Positions 42,699 to 51,685 of a DNA stretch of 64,000 nt are shown here, piece by piece. The stretch is from Candidatus Alistipes faecavium (GTDB lineage Bacteria; Bacteroidota; Bacteroidia; Bacteroidales; Rikenellaceae), in NCBI GenBank assembly GCA_019118605.1, contig DWYP01000010.1, forward strand, positions 1 to 64,000, in the 5' to 3' direction. A program made the position numbers and the translations under genes. Below the pieces are notes generated by a model, which did not search any database, was not told the DNA's origin, and worked only from the letters and a program-made list of their open reading frames with translations. Every line of letters starts with the position of its first letter. The first letter of the stretch is position 1.

Positions 42699-43262
42699 TT
42701 ACTGGGCGATGAAACGGTCGAGGATTGCGCGGGTTCGGTCGATGGCCTCCTCGAGGAGGTCGTTGACCACCACGTGGTCGAACTCCGGGGCCTTCGTGAT
42801 TTCGAATTCGGCCTTCGCGACGCGGCGTTCGATCACCTCCGGGGCGTCGGTTCCGCGGTGCACGAGCCGGCGCCGCAGCTCCTCGACCGACGGGGGCATG
42901 ATGAATACCGAGCAGGCGTCGCCGCCGAAGATGCGCTTGAGGTTGATGCCTCCCATGACGTCGACGTCGAAGACGATCACGTGCCCCTTTTGCCAGATGC
43001 GCTCGACCTCGCTGCGCAGGGTCCCGTAACAGGTTCCGGCGTAGACCTCCTCCCACTCGACGAAACGGTCGGCGGCGACGGCCTCGCGGAACGCCTCCTG
43101 CGAGAGGAAATAGTAGTCCACGCCGTCCTGTTCCTGTCCGCGGGGAGCGCGGCTCGTCGCCGAGACCGAGAATTCGAGCTGCGGGTAGAGCTCCAGCAGG
43201 CGGTGTACGATGGTGGTCTTTCCCGACCCGCTCGGGGCGGAGAATATGAGGACTTTTCCCAT
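42699..43262 (-). CDS. gmk: Guanylate kinase
   Basis: A 187-aa GMP kinase. The P-loop APSGSGKTTI is at residues 8-17, the GMP-binding region FSVSATSRAPRGQEQDGVDYYF near 31-52, and the lid/arginine block RRRLVHRGTDAPEVIERR near 130-147. Gene order yicC-gmk-nadD follows a common Bacteroidota arrangement. Confidence 0.97.
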   Translation of the reverse strand: MGKVLIFSAPSGSGKTTIVHRLLELYPQLEFSVSATSRAPRGQEQDGVDYYFLSQEAFREAVAADRFVEWEEVYAGTCYGTLRSEVERIWQKGHVIVFDVDVMGGINLKRIFGGDACSVFIMPPSVEELRRRLVHRGTDAPEVIERRVAKAEFEITKAPEFDHVVVNDLLEEAIDRTRAILDRFIAQ

Positions 43263-43305
43263 TGTCTGTCGTTAGGTATGCGGGGCCGGGCTCCGGCCCT
43301 GCGGT

Positions 43306-44190
43306 TTACAATATGTTCAGGACCTGTTCCTTGATCTTCTCGAGCTCGTCCTTCATCTTCACGACGAGGATCTGCATGTTCGACTCGTTGGACTTCGAAC
43401 CGAGGGTGTTGATCTCGCGGCCCATCTCCTGGGCGATGAATCCGAGCTTGCGCCCGGCGCCCTCCTCCCCTGCGGCCACCTCGCGGAAGTAGCGGCAGTG
43501 GTTCGTCAGGCGGACTTTCTCTTCGGTGATGTCGAGCTTCTCGAGGTAGAAGATCATCTCCTGCTCGAGGCGGTTGCTGTCGACCTCGACCGGGAGCTTC
43601 GAAAGGTTGTCGAGGATGCGTGCGCGGATGTTCTCCGTGCGGGCCTTCTCGAAGGGCTCGACCTGGGCCTTGTACTGTTCGATCAGGTCTACGCGGCGCA
43701 GGAGGTCGGCGATGAGCGTGGCCCCCTCCTGCTGGCGGAATGCGTCGAGGTGCGCGGCGGCCGACTCCACGGCGGCCAGCAGTGCGGCATGCTCCTCCTC
43801 GCCGATCGCTTCGGTCTCCGTGGTCACGACGTCGGGCAGGCGCAGGAGCGCAGCCAGCGCCGCGGCATCCCATTCCTTTGTGTCGGTTTCGAGGCCTGCG
43901 GCCTTCGCCGCTTCGCGCAGCTCCCCGGCATAGGCCGCGAACGCCTCGCGGTTGATGTGAGCGGAGGTTTCGACGGCCTGCGTCTCCACCGAGACGAAGA
44001 GGTCGACCTTGCCCCGCTGGAGGGCGCGGCTCACGAGGTTGCGGATCTCGTATTCCGACTGCCTGTACGCCGAGGGAAGGCGCAGCGAGAGATCCAGCTG
44101 TTTGGAGTTCAGCGAGCGGATCTCGACGGTGATTTTCTTGTTCCGGAAGACGGCTTCGCCCTTCCCGAAGCCGGTCATGGATTTTACCAT
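43306..44190 (-). CDS. YicC family endoribonuclease-type protein
   Basis: A 294-aa protein started at MVKSMTGFGKGEAVF (44190), the invariant family N-terminus; the listed start 9 codons upstream is less likely. The YicC_N domain covers about residues 3-155 (VEIRSLNSKQLDLSLRLP). The DUF1732 C-terminal domain ends with GRKLGFIAQEMGREINTLGSKSNE. E. coli YicC has been described as an endoribonuclease affecting small RNA stability; the role here is inferred. A TATTTTTG element lies at 44215-44222. Confidence 0.93.
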   Translation of the reverse strand: MVKSMTGFGKGEAVFRNKKITVEIRSLNSKQLDLSLRLPSAYRQSEYEIRNLVSRALQRGKVDLFVSVETQAVETSAHINREAFAAYAGELREAAKAAGLETDTKEWDAAALAALLRLPDVVTTETEAIGEEEHAALLAAVESAAAHLDAFRQQEGATLIADLLRRVDLIEQYKAQVEPFEKARTENIRARILDNLSKLPVEVDSNRLEQEMIFYLEKLDITEEKVRLTNHCRYFREVAAGEEGAGRKLGFIAQEMGREINTLGSKSNESNMQILVVKMKDELEKIKEQVLNIL

Positions 44191-44214
44191 ATGGAGACGG
44201 ATGTTAAATTTCGG

Positions 44215-44222
44215 CAAAAATA
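44215..44222 (-). promoter_or_regulatory. Possible -7 element for the yicC operon
   Basis: Reads TATTTTTG on the minus strand, 25 bases before the yicC start, in the AT-rich divergent region shared with serC. Confidence 0.4.
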
Positions 44223-44307
44223 ATAAAAACTCTCCAAAAAGCGTCGGCTTCGGGCTTCGGAGTGAAATTTATTTGGCCGGCGGTTGGAAATATAAAAAAA
44301 TTTTATT

Positions 44308-44315
44308 TACATTTG
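44308..44315 (+). promoter_or_regulatory. -7 element for serC
   Basis: TACATTTG, followed by a leader containing GTTAGCTAAC (a perfect 10-bp palindrome near 44317-44326) that could be an operator. The serC ATG is at 44364. Confidence 0.6.
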
Positions 44316-44363
44316 TGTTAGCTAACTAACAACAGCGTCAGATCTTTCAAATCCTATACGAAT

Positions 44364-45437
44364 ATGAAAAAGCACAATTTCAATGCGGGACCTTCCATCC
44401 TTGCGGACGAGGTCATCGAAAAGGCGGCACAGGCGGTTCTGGACTTCAACGGCTCGGGGCTTTCGCTGCTTTCGATCTCCCACCGCACGAAGGACTTCGA
44501 CAATGTGATGGCCGAGGCCGACGCACTGTTCCGTGAACTGCTCCACATCCCCGACAACTACAAGATCATCTATCTGGGAGGCGGCGCCAGCACCTATTTC
44601 TATCAGGTGCCTGCGAACTTCCTGGGCACGAAGGCGGGATATGTGAACACGGGCGTGTGGTCGAAGAAGGCCATCAAGGAGGCCAAACGTTACGGCGAGG
44701 TCGAGGTGCTGGCGACTTCGGAGGATCGGAACTTCACCTACATCCCCAAGGGCTTTGCCATTCCCGGCGATCTGGATTATGTGCACATCACTTCGAACAA
44801 TACGATCTACGGCACGGAGTACCACGAGGATCTCGACTCCCCGGTGCCGCTGATCGCCGACATGTCGTCGGACATCCTTTCGCGTCCGGTCGACGTGACG
44901 AAATACGCCATGATCTACGGCGGCGCGCAGAAGAACCTCGCCCCCGCGGGCGTGGCCTTCGGCATCATCCGCGAGGACATGCTCGACCGCATCGTGCGGG
45001 ATCTTCCGACGATGATGTCCTACCGCACGCACGTCGAGAACAACTCGATGTTCAACACCCCGCCGGTTTTCCCGATCTACGTGCTCATGGAGACGCTTCG
45101 CTGGCTGAAGTCGATCGGGGGCGTTCCGGAGATCTACCGCCGCAACCGGGAGAAGGCCGCGCTGCTCTACGACGAGATCGACCGCAATCCGCTCTTCCGC
45201 GGCACGGTCGAGAAGGAGGATCGCTCGCTGATGAATATCTGCTTCGTGATGGCCGACGGTTACGAGGAGCTGGCTCCGGAGTTCCTGGAGTTCACCAAGA
45301 GCCGCGACATCGTGGGCATCAAGGGCCACCGTCTGGTGGGCGGCTTCCGCGCCTCGTGCTACAACGCCCTGCCGATCGAGAGCGTGCGCGTACTGGTGGA
45401 GTGCATGCGGGAGTTTGCCGAAAAGCACGCCAAATAA
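44364..45437 (+). CDS. serC: Phosphoserine aminotransferase
   Basis: A 357-aa class V aminotransferase that converts 3-phosphohydroxypyruvate to phosphoserine. The N-terminal [17 protein letters not shown] and [18 protein letters not shown] blocks are typical. The PLP lysine is in [12 protein letters not shown], and the C-terminal [21 protein letters not shown] closes the fold. It heads the serC-serA-DUF1015 cluster. Confidence 0.97.
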   Translation: MKKHNFNAGPSILADEVIEKAAQAVLDFNGSGLSLLSISHRTKDFDNVMAEADALFRELLHIPDNYKIIYLGGGASTYFYQVPANFLGTKAGYVNTGVWSKKAIKEAKRYGEVEVLATSEDRNFTYIPKGFAIPGDLDYVHITSNNTIYGTEYHEDLDSPVPLIADMSSDILSRPVDVTKYAMIYGGAQKNLAPAGVAFGIIREDMLDRIVRDLPTMMSYRTHVENNSMFNTPPVFPIYVLMETLRWLKSIGGVPEIYRRNREKAALLYDEIDRNPLFRGTVEKEDRSLMNICFVMADGYEELAPEFLEFTKSRDIVGIKGHRLVGGFRASCYNALPIESVRVLVECMREFAEKHAK

Positions 45438-45548
45438 ACGCCTGCCATGCCCCTCGTTACGCGTGTCCCGACCGGCTACGACGCCCTGACGGGCGAAGTG
45501 AGGGCGTGGGACATACAGGAAGTGTTGAACATTGAAAATCCGAAAATT

Positions 45549-46472
45549 ATGAAAATACTCGTTGCAACCGAGAAGCCCTTTGCGAAGAAGGCCGTCGACG
45601 GGATCCGCGGGATCGTCGAGGCGGCGGGCTACGAACTGGCGCTGCTCGAGAAATATACCGACAAGGGCCAGCTGCTCGAGGCCGTGGCCGATGCCGACGC
45701 GCTGATTATCCGCAGCGACAAGGTGACCGCGGAGGTGATCGCCGCAGCAAAGAACCTGCGCATCGTCGTGCGCGCCGGCGCAGGCTACGACAATGTCGAC
45801 CTCGCCGCCGCTTCGGAGCGCGGCATCGTGGTGATGAACACCCCGGGCCAGAACTCCAACGCCGTGGCCGAGCTGGCCATCGCGATGATGATCTACATGT
45901 CGCGCAACCGCTTCACCCCCGGCACGGGCTCGGAGATCCAGGGCAAGACGCTCGGCATCCACGCCTACGGCAACGTCGGGAAGCTCGTCGGGCGCAAGGG
46001 CCGGGCGATGGGCATGACGGTCATCGCCTACGACCCGTTCATTACGGACGGGGCGGTCTTCGCGGCCGACGGCGTGGAGCAGGTCTCCTCGGTCGAGGAG
46101 CTCTACAAGCGTTCCGACTTCCTTTCGCTGCACATCCCCGCCACGCCGCAGACCGTCCGGTCGATCGGCTACGACCTGCTGATGTCGATGCCCAAGGGCG
46201 CGACGCTGGTGAACACCGCGCGCAAGGAGGTGATCGACGAGGAGGGCGTGGAACGCGCGCTTTCGGAGCGAGAGGATCTGAAGTACATCACCGACATCGC
46301 CGCGGGGAACCAGGCCGTGCTGGACGAGAAGTTCGGCAAGCGGGTCTTCGCCACGCCGAAGAAGATGGGCGCCGAGACCGCCGAGGCCAATATCAATGCG
46401 GGCCTTGCCGCGGCGCGTCAGATCGTCGACTACCTGCAGCACGGCAACACGCGTTTCCAGGTCAACAAATAA
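45549..46472 (+). CDS. serA: D-3-phosphoglycerate dehydrogenase, short form
   Basis: A 307-aa 2-hydroxyacid dehydrogenase, without ACT or ASB regulatory domains; start at MKILVATEKPF (45549) because the upstream 34 codons do not resemble the family. The NAD fold shows TLGIHAYGNVGKLVGRKG, then NTARKEVIDEEG with the catalytic arginine region. The usual catalytic-histidine box (PHxGxxT) reads TPKKMGAETAEAN, with lysine in place of histidine, as in the short lysine-type enzymes I recall being described from Entamoeba histolytica. It lies 111 bases after serC. Confidence 0.95.
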   Translation: MKILVATEKPFAKKAVDGIRGIVEAAGYELALLEKYTDKGQLLEAVADADALIIRSDKVTAEVIAAAKNLRIVVRAGAGYDNVDLAAASERGIVVMNTPGQNSNAVAELAIAMMIYMSRNRFTPGTGSEIQGKTLGIHAYGNVGKLVGRKGRAMGMTVIAYDPFITDGAVFAADGVEQVSSVEELYKRSDFLSLHIPATPQTVRSIGYDLLMSMPKGATLVNTARKEVIDEEGVERALSEREDLKYITDIAAGNQAVLDEKFGKRVFATPKKMGAETAEANINAGLAAARQIVDYLQHGNTRFQVNK

Positions 46473-46557
46473 ACCAACCGCAAGGCGCTGCGGAGCCGCA
46501 CCCTGAGCAGGCAGGCGGTTCCGCGGTGTTTTTCAAAAGCTATACAACCGCATTACT

Positions 46558-47811
46558 ATGGTACGAATCAAACCTTTCCGCGCCATCCGCCCGCCGAAGG
46601 AGCATGCCTCCGAGGTGGCGTCGCGCCCCTACGATGTGCTGAACTCCGCGGAGGCCAAGTCCGAAGCCACGGAGCGCTCGCTGCTGCACATCATCAAACC
46701 CGAGATCGACTTCGATCCCATTGCCGACGAGCATTCGCAGCCCGTCTACGACAAGGCGGTGGAGAACTTCCGCCGCTGGCAGCAGGAGGGATGGCTGCAG
46801 CAGGATCCCGAGGAGTATTACTACATCTACGCACAGACGATGGAGGGCCGCACGCAGTACGGTCTTGCGATGTGCTGCCATTTCGAGGACTACCTCTCGG
46901 GGGCCATCAAGAAACACGAGCTCACGCGTCCCGACAAGGAGGAGGATCGCATGATCCACGTGCGCAACCAGCAGGCCAACATCGAGCCGGTGTTCTTTGC
47001 CTACCCCGACAATGCCGAGATCGACGCCATCGTCGCCGACGTGGTGAAGAACAACGCTCCGGAGTATGACTTCACGGCGGCCGACGGCTTCGGGCACCAG
47101 CTGTGGGTGATCCGCGACCGGAAGACGAACGACCGCATCACGGAGATCTTCGCCGGGATCCCGGCGTTGTACGTAGCCGACGGTCACCACCGCACGGCCG
47201 CTGCGGCGCGTGTGGGCGCGGAGTGCCGCGACCGGAATCCCCGCCATACGGGCGAGGAGGAGTACTGCTATTTCCTTGCCGTGACCTTCCCGGCGAACCA
47301 GCTGCGGATCATCGACTACAACCGCGTGGTGAAGGACCTGAACGGCCTGACGCCCGCGGAACTCGTTGCAAAACTCCGCGAGTCGTTCGAGGTCGAGGAC
47401 AAAGGGACGGAGGAGTACCGCCCGTCGGCGCTTCACAACTTCTCGATGTACCTCGAGGGGCACTGGTGGAGCCTCACGGCCAAACCGGGAACGTACGACG
47501 ACAGCGACCCGATCGGGGTGCTGGACGTCACGGTGCTGTCGAACCTCGTGCTGGACAAGATCCTGGGCATCAAGGACCTGCGCACGTCGAAACGCATCGA
47601 CTTCGTGGGCGGCATCCGGGGCCTCGGGGAACTGAAGCGGCGCGTCGACAGCGGGGAGATGAAGGTGGCCTTCGCCCTCTACCCCGTCTCGATGCAGCAG
47701 CTGATCGACATCGCCGACACGGGCAACATCATGCCCCCGAAGACGACGTGGTTCGAGCCGAAGCTGCGCTCGGGCGTGGTGATCCACTCCTTCGCCGAGG
47801 AGAAGAAGTAA
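46558..47811 (+). CDS. DUF1015 family protein (DGHHR motif) of the serine cluster
   Basis: A 417-aa DUF1015 protein. The N-terminal VRIKPFRAIRPPKEHASEVASRPYDVL and the central ALYVADGHHRTAAAARV are the family hallmarks. The DGHHR motif resembles the catalytic region of ParB/SerK-fold serine kinases, so a role in phosphoserine or serine metabolism is possible. Its position after serC and serA supports this, and no serB is visible in the window. Function is inferred, not established. A strong terminator follows. Confidence 0.9.
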   Translation: MVRIKPFRAIRPPKEHASEVASRPYDVLNSAEAKSEATERSLLHIIKPEIDFDPIADEHSQPVYDKAVENFRRWQQEGWLQQDPEEYYYIYAQTMEGRTQYGLAMCCHFEDYLSGAIKKHELTRPDKEEDRMIHVRNQQANIEPVFFAYPDNAEIDAIVADVVKNNAPEYDFTAADGFGHQLWVIRDRKTNDRITEIFAGIPALYVADGHHRTAAAARVGAECRDRNPRHTGEEEYCYFLAVTFPANQLRIIDYNRVVKDLNGLTPAELVAKLRESFEVEDKGTEEYRPSALHNFSMYLEGHWWSLTAKPGTYDDSDPIGVLDVTVLSNLVLDKILGIKDLRTSKRIDFVGGIRGLGELKRRVDSGEMKVAFALYPVSMQQLIDIADTGNIMPPKTTWFEPKLRSGVVIHSFAEEKK

Positions 47812-47867
47812 CCCCGGGCCGCCGATGTCGGCGGGGATCTCCCGCCGACGGGCCTGCAATCCGGAAA

Positions 47868-47910
47868 AAGGAACCGGAGCGTTTGTGCAAACGCTCCGGT
47901 TCCTTCTTTT
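47868..47910 (+). terminator. Intrinsic terminator at the end of the serine cluster
   Basis: A perfect stem of about 17 bp (AAGGAACCGGAGCGTTT with its complement) around GTGC, ending in TTCTTTT. Its A-rich left flank could also serve the convergent minus-strand gene. Confidence 0.92.
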
Positions 47911-47951
47911 CGGGCCGCCCCCGATTCTTGCGGGCGGCGGCCTCCGGGGGC

Positions 47952-48530
47952 CTATTTTCGGGTGTTGTTGGCGATGGATGCCAGGGCGCGGTAGAGCTCC
48001 GCGAGGACGCGTGCCACCACGACGATCAGGAATCCGTAGACGAGGAAGAGCAGGCACGAAAGGAGGCTTCCGCCGATGAGGCCGCCGATGCCGAGCATAT
48101 GTCCCATGATCTGGGAATCCGATCCGAAGAAGAGGCAGGTGATCAGCGAGATGGTGAATCCTCCGATGCCGACATACATGCCAAGCCATTCGCCCGCGGT
48201 CTGGAGGAAGTGCGAGAAGACGGGAATGGCGATGAATTCGTCTCCGTCCTGCGACGAGATATTGACCTTGTCGCGGCGGTTCCACCAGATCTGGAACCCG
48301 AACCAGGAGAGGCCGCAGACGATCAGGAAGACGATGATGAACGCCACGACGAACTTGCCTCCGGCACTGAAGAGCCGGTTGTCGATGGCCGCGACGAGGA
48401 TGGCGATGGGTACGAGCAGGTTGAGGACGGCCAGCAGGGTGTAGAGCCAGCGGAACGGTTTGCGGAAGAAGGCCCCGTTGTCGATAAGCGCGAGCGCGGG
48501 GTCCAGGAAGGTGAAGAACTTGTTTTTCAT
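47952..48530 (-). CDS. Integral membrane protein, unknown function
   Basis: A 192-aa protein with about four transmembrane segments: residues 29-48 (YTLLAVLNLLVPIAILVAAI), 60-80 (VVAFIIVFLIVCGLSWFGF), 115-140 and 145-175 (SLLSCLLFLVYGFLIVVVARVLAEL). An FFRKPFRWLY block precedes the first segment. No catalytic or transport motif is seen. It is convergent with the serine cluster and divergent from the Kor operon. Confidence 0.75.
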   Translation of the reverse strand: MKNKFFTFLDPALALIDNGAFFRKPFRWLYTLLAVLNLLVPIAILVAAIDNRLFSAGGKFVVAFIIVFLIVCGLSWFGFQIWWNRRDKVNISSQDGDEFIAIPVFSHFLQTAGEWLGMYVGIGGFTISLITCLFFGSDSQIMGHMLGIGGLIGGSLLSCLLFLVYGFLIVVVARVLAELYRALASIANNTRK

Positions 48531-48764
48531 GTCATTGATGTTTGATGGTTAAAACTTATGGGCTGGGTCGGTCTGTTGTCCGGGGGCATCCCGAAGGCTA
48601 AAATAATCAATTTTTTCCGATTTCCGCCATCCCGGGGGCGGGGACGGAAAAAAGAGCCGTTCGGGCCCCGTCGAAAAAAATCACTGCGTCGGCGCCGTCC
48701 GCACAATTTTATCCTGAAAAGGTGTTTTTTATTACGGAAATAAATCGGTACCGGGAATTTTTCG

Positions 48765-48772
48765 TATCTTTG
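48765..48772 (+). promoter_or_regulatory. -7 element for the Kor operon
   Basis: TATCTTTG 22 bases before the ferredoxin-subunit ATG; AT-rich upstream, with no TTTG at the ideal distance. Confidence 0.65.
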
Positions 48773-48793
48773 TAAGAACTTAACACTATCGTT

Positions 48794-49021
48794 ATGGCAA
48801 AAATCAAGGGAACGATCGTTGTGGACAGGGAGCGGTGCAAGGGATGCGGCGTCTGCGTGGCGTCGTGTCCGTGCGATGTGCTCGCCCTGTCGGTCGAAGT
48901 GAACAGCAAGGGGTATCCCGTGGCGCAGATGGCCCGTCCGGACGCCTGCACGGGATGCGCGTCGTGTGCGGTGATCTGCCCCGACAGCTGCATCACGGTT
49001 TATCGTCAAAAATTCGAATAG
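48794..49021 (+). CDS. 2-oxoacid:ferredoxin oxidoreductase, ferredoxin-like delta subunit
   Basis: A 75-aa 2[4Fe-4S] ferredoxin-like protein. The two cluster motifs are CKGCGVCVASCP and CTGCASCAVICP. It carries electrons from the catalytic subunits encoded directly downstream. Order delta-alpha-beta-gamma with 3-5 base gaps shows one operon. Confidence 0.95.
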   Translation: MAKIKGTIVVDRERCKGCGVCVASCPCDVLALSVEVNSKGYPVAQMARPDACTGCASCAVICPDSCITVYRQKFE

Positions 49022-49024
49022 ACT

Positions 49025-50119
49025 ATGGCGGAGAAGGAAGTCAAACTGATGAAAGGCAACGAAGTGATCGCCCATGCGGCGATTCGCTACGGTTGCGACG
49101 GATATTTCGGATACCCGATCACCCCGCAGTCGGAGGTGATGGAGACGCTCATGGAGCTGAAACCCTGGGAGACCACCGGCATGGTGGTGCTGCAGGCCGA
49201 GTCGGAGATCTCGTCGATCAACATGGTCTACGGCGGCGCCTCGACCGGCAAGCGTGTGATGACCTCGTCGTCGAGCCCCGGTATCAGCCTGATGTCCGAG
49301 GGTCTGAGCTACCTGGCCGGCGCGGAGCTCCCCTGCCTGATCGTGAACTGCCAGCGCGGCGGCCCGGGTCTGGGTACGATCCAGCCCTCGCAGGGCGACT
49401 ATTTCCAGGCCTGCAAGGGCGGCGGACACGGGGATTTCCACCTGATCGTCTTCGCCCCGAACTCCGTGCAGGAGATGCACGACCACGTGGCCGAGGCCTT
49501 CGACCTGGCCTTCAAATACCGCAATCCTGCGATGATCCTCGCCGACGGCGCCATCGGCCAGATGATGGAGAAGGTGGTGCTCGCCCCGCAGCGTCCGCGC
49601 CGCACCGACGAGCAGATCGCCGCGGAGTGCCGCACGTGGGCCACGTACGGCAAGCCCGCCGACCGCGCGCGGAACATCGTCACCTCGCTGGAGCTGCAGT
49701 CCGAGAAGATGGAGATCATCAACAAGCGCCTGCAGGAGAAGTACAGGGCCCTCGAAGAGCACGAGGTGCGCTACGAAGCCATCGACTGCGAAGATGCCGA
49801 ATACGTCATCGTGGCCTTCGGATCGTCGGCGCGCATCTGCTCGGCGACGGTCGAAATGGCCCGCGCCGAGGGTCTGAAGGTGGGTCTGCTGCGCCCGATC
49901 ACGCTCTACCCCTTCCCGAAGCGGCAGATCGCCGAACTGGCGGCCCGCGGCGTGAAGGGCTTCCTCTCCGCGGAGCTCAATGCCGGGCAGATGATCGAGG
50001 ACGTGCGCCTGGCGGTCAACGGCAAGGCGCCTGTCGAGCACTACGGACGTCAGGGCGGCATGGTGTTCACCCCCGACGAGGTACTCGAGGCCCTGAAGGA
50101 AAAACTGATTAAAAAGTAG
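49025..50119 (+). CDS. 2-oxoacid:acceptor oxidoreductase, alpha subunit
   Basis: A 364-aa KorA/VorB-type subunit. The pyrimidine-binding start KGNEVIAHAAIRYGCDGYFGYPITPQSEVMETL and the VMTSSSSPGISLMSEGLSYLAGAELPCLIVNCQRGGPG block are characteristic. The C-terminal part is the transketolase C-like domain. Whether 2-oxoglutarate or branched-chain 2-oxoacids are oxidised cannot be decided from sequence alone. Confidence 0.95.
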   Translation: MAEKEVKLMKGNEVIAHAAIRYGCDGYFGYPITPQSEVMETLMELKPWETTGMVVLQAESEISSINMVYGGASTGKRVMTSSSSPGISLMSEGLSYLAGAELPCLIVNCQRGGPGLGTIQPSQGDYFQACKGGGHGDFHLIVFAPNSVQEMHDHVAEAFDLAFKYRNPAMILADGAIGQMMEKVVLAPQRPRRTDEQIAAECRTWATYGKPADRARNIVTSLELQSEKMEIINKRLQEKYRALEEHEVRYEAIDCEDAEYVIVAFGSSARICSATVEMARAEGLKVGLLRPITLYPFPKRQIAELAARGVKGFLSAELNAGQMIEDVRLAVNGKAPVEHYGRQGGMVFTPDEVLEALKEKLIKK

Positions 50120-50124
50120 CAACG

Positions 50125-50892
50125 ATGGCAGAGGTTGAAATCAAACAGGAGAATCTGGTTTACGCCAAACCGAAACTCATCACCGATAACGTCATGCACT
50201 ACTGCCCGGGCTGCAGCCACGGCACGGTGCACAAGCTCATCGCCGAGGTGATCGAGGAGATGGGCCTCGAGGATCGCACCGTGGGCATTTCGCCCGTGGG
50301 CTGCGCGGTCTTCGCCTACAACTACATCGACATCGACTGGATCGAGGCGGCGCACGGACGTGCGCTGGCCGTGGCGACGGCCGTCAAGCGTCTCCACCCG
50401 CAGAACATGGTCTTCACCTACCAGGGCGACGGCGACCTCTCGGCCATCGGCACCGGGGAGTCGATCCACGCGGCAGCGCGCGGCGAGAACGTCGTGGCGA
50501 TCTACATCAACAACGCGATCTACGGCATGACGGGCGGCCAGATGGCGCCCACCACCCTTTTGGGCATGAAGACCTCGACGACGCCCTACGGGCGCGACCC
50601 GCGGCTGAACGGCTATCCCTACAAGATTGCCGAGATGATGGCGCACCTCGAGGGTGCGACCTACATCACGCGCCAGAGCGTGCATACGCCTGCGAACGTG
50701 CGCAAGTGCAAGCGTGCGATCCGCAAGGCGTTCGAGAACGCGATGGCCGGGAACGGCTTCTCGCTCGTGGAGGTTGTCTCGACGTGCAACAGCGGCTGGA
50801 AGCTCTCGCCCGTGGATTCGAACCGCTGGCTGGAGGAGCACATGCTGCCCTTCTACCCGCTGGGCGATATCAAGGACGTAAAAAAGGAGTAA
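50125..50892 (+). CDS. 2-oxoacid:acceptor oxidoreductase, beta (TPP-binding) subunit
   Basis: A 255-aa subunit binding thiamine pyrophosphate and a [4Fe-4S] cluster. CPGCSHGTVHKLIAE carries two of the cluster cysteines and VGCAVFAYNYIDID follows. The TPP motif is GDGDLSAIGTGESIHAAARGENVVAIYINNAIYG (motif GDGD...NN). It starts 5 bases after the alpha subunit. Confidence 0.95.
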   Translation: MAEVEIKQENLVYAKPKLITDNVMHYCPGCSHGTVHKLIAEVIEEMGLEDRTVGISPVGCAVFAYNYIDIDWIEAAHGRALAVATAVKRLHPQNMVFTYQGDGDLSAIGTGESIHAAARGENVVAIYINNAIYGMTGGQMAPTTLLGMKTSTTPYGRDPRLNGYPYKIAEMMAHLEGATYITRQSVHTPANVRKCKRAIRKAFENAMAGNGFSLVEVVSTCNSGWKLSPVDSNRWLEEHMLPFYPLGDIKDVKKE

Positions 50893-50896
50893 AGCG

Positions 50897-51442
50897 ATGA
50901 AAGAGACATTGATCATAGCAGGATTCGGAGGACAGGGCGTCCTCTCGATGGGAAAGATCCTCGCCTACTCGGGCGTGATGCAGGACTTCGAGGTGACGTG
51001 GATGCCCTCCTACGGCCCGGAGATGCGCGGCGGCACGGCCAACGTGACGGTGATCCTCTCGGACCGGAAGATCTCGTCGCCCATTGCGCACGAGTTCGAC
51101 ACGGCGATCATCCTGAACCAGCAGTCGATGGAGAAATTCGAGCCGATGGTCAAGCCGGGCGGTGTGCTGATCTACGATACGAACGGCATCACGCGGCATC
51201 CGGTGCGCACGGACATCTCGGTCTATGCGATCGACGCCACGGCCGAATGCGCGCGGATGGGCCAGGCGAAGCTCTTCAACACGATGATCCTGGGCGGTTA
51301 CCTGAAGGTCTGCCCGGTGGTAGAGATGGAGAACGTGATGGTGGGTCTGAAGAAGTCGCTTCCGGAGCGTGCGTGGAAGATGCTTCCGCAGAACGAGGAG
51401 GCGATCCGCCACGGCGGGGAGATCATCCGCCGGGTGCGGTAA
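50897..51442 (+). CDS. 2-oxoacid:acceptor oxidoreductase, gamma subunit
   Basis: A 181-aa subunit of the POR/KOR gamma family. IIAGFGGQGVLSMGKILAYSG is the CoA-handling N-terminal motif and MPSYGPEMRGGTANVTVILSD follows. The C-terminal LGGYLKVCPVVEMENVM region is the conserved helix. Last gene of the operon; a hairpin terminator lies 160 bases downstream. Confidence 0.95.
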   Translation: MKETLIIAGFGGQGVLSMGKILAYSGVMQDFEVTWMPSYGPEMRGGTANVTVILSDRKISSPIAHEFDTAIILNQQSMEKFEPMVKPGGVLIYDTNGITRHPVRTDISVYAIDATAECARMGQAKLFNTMILGGYLKVCPVVEMENVMVGLKKSLPERAWKMLPQNEEAIRHGGEIIRRVR

Positions 51443-51534
51443 GGATACTGCCCGTCCCCTTCGAAGGGTTCCGCTGCGGGAAATCCCGGAAGGTTCCGTT
51501 CCGAACCTCCTCTGAACCCCCTCTGAACTCCCAA

Positions 51535-51600
51535 CCGAATCCCCAAAGGATTTATTCCGAACCCTCAAAGGATTCATTCCGAGCCCCTCCCGAACCCACA
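51535..51600. repeat. Short degenerate repeats in the korC-fmt junction
   Basis: Two copies of CAAAGGATTYATTCCGA about 22 bases apart, each preceded or followed by CCCCTC/CGAACCC variants. No gene in this 243-base convergent junction. Confidence 0.6.
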
Positions 51601-51604
51601 TGCG

Positions 51605-51643
51605 AAAAGCCCCGGAAAGCCGAAGCCTTCCGGGGTTTTCCTT
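51605..51643. terminator. Bidirectional terminator between the Kor operon and fmt
   Basis: Stem CCCCGGAA/TTCCGGGG extended by AAAA/TTTT with one bulged G; A-run on one side and T-run on the other suit both convergent transcripts. Confidence 0.8.
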
Positions 51644-51685
51644 TGTTCCTTGCCGAACGGGCGCCTTCACGATGCGCCCGCTGCC

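Noticed and set aside
44322-46442. 706-codon minus-strand ORF opposite serC and serA
   Set aside because: Shadow of two clear enzymes; low-complexity translation.
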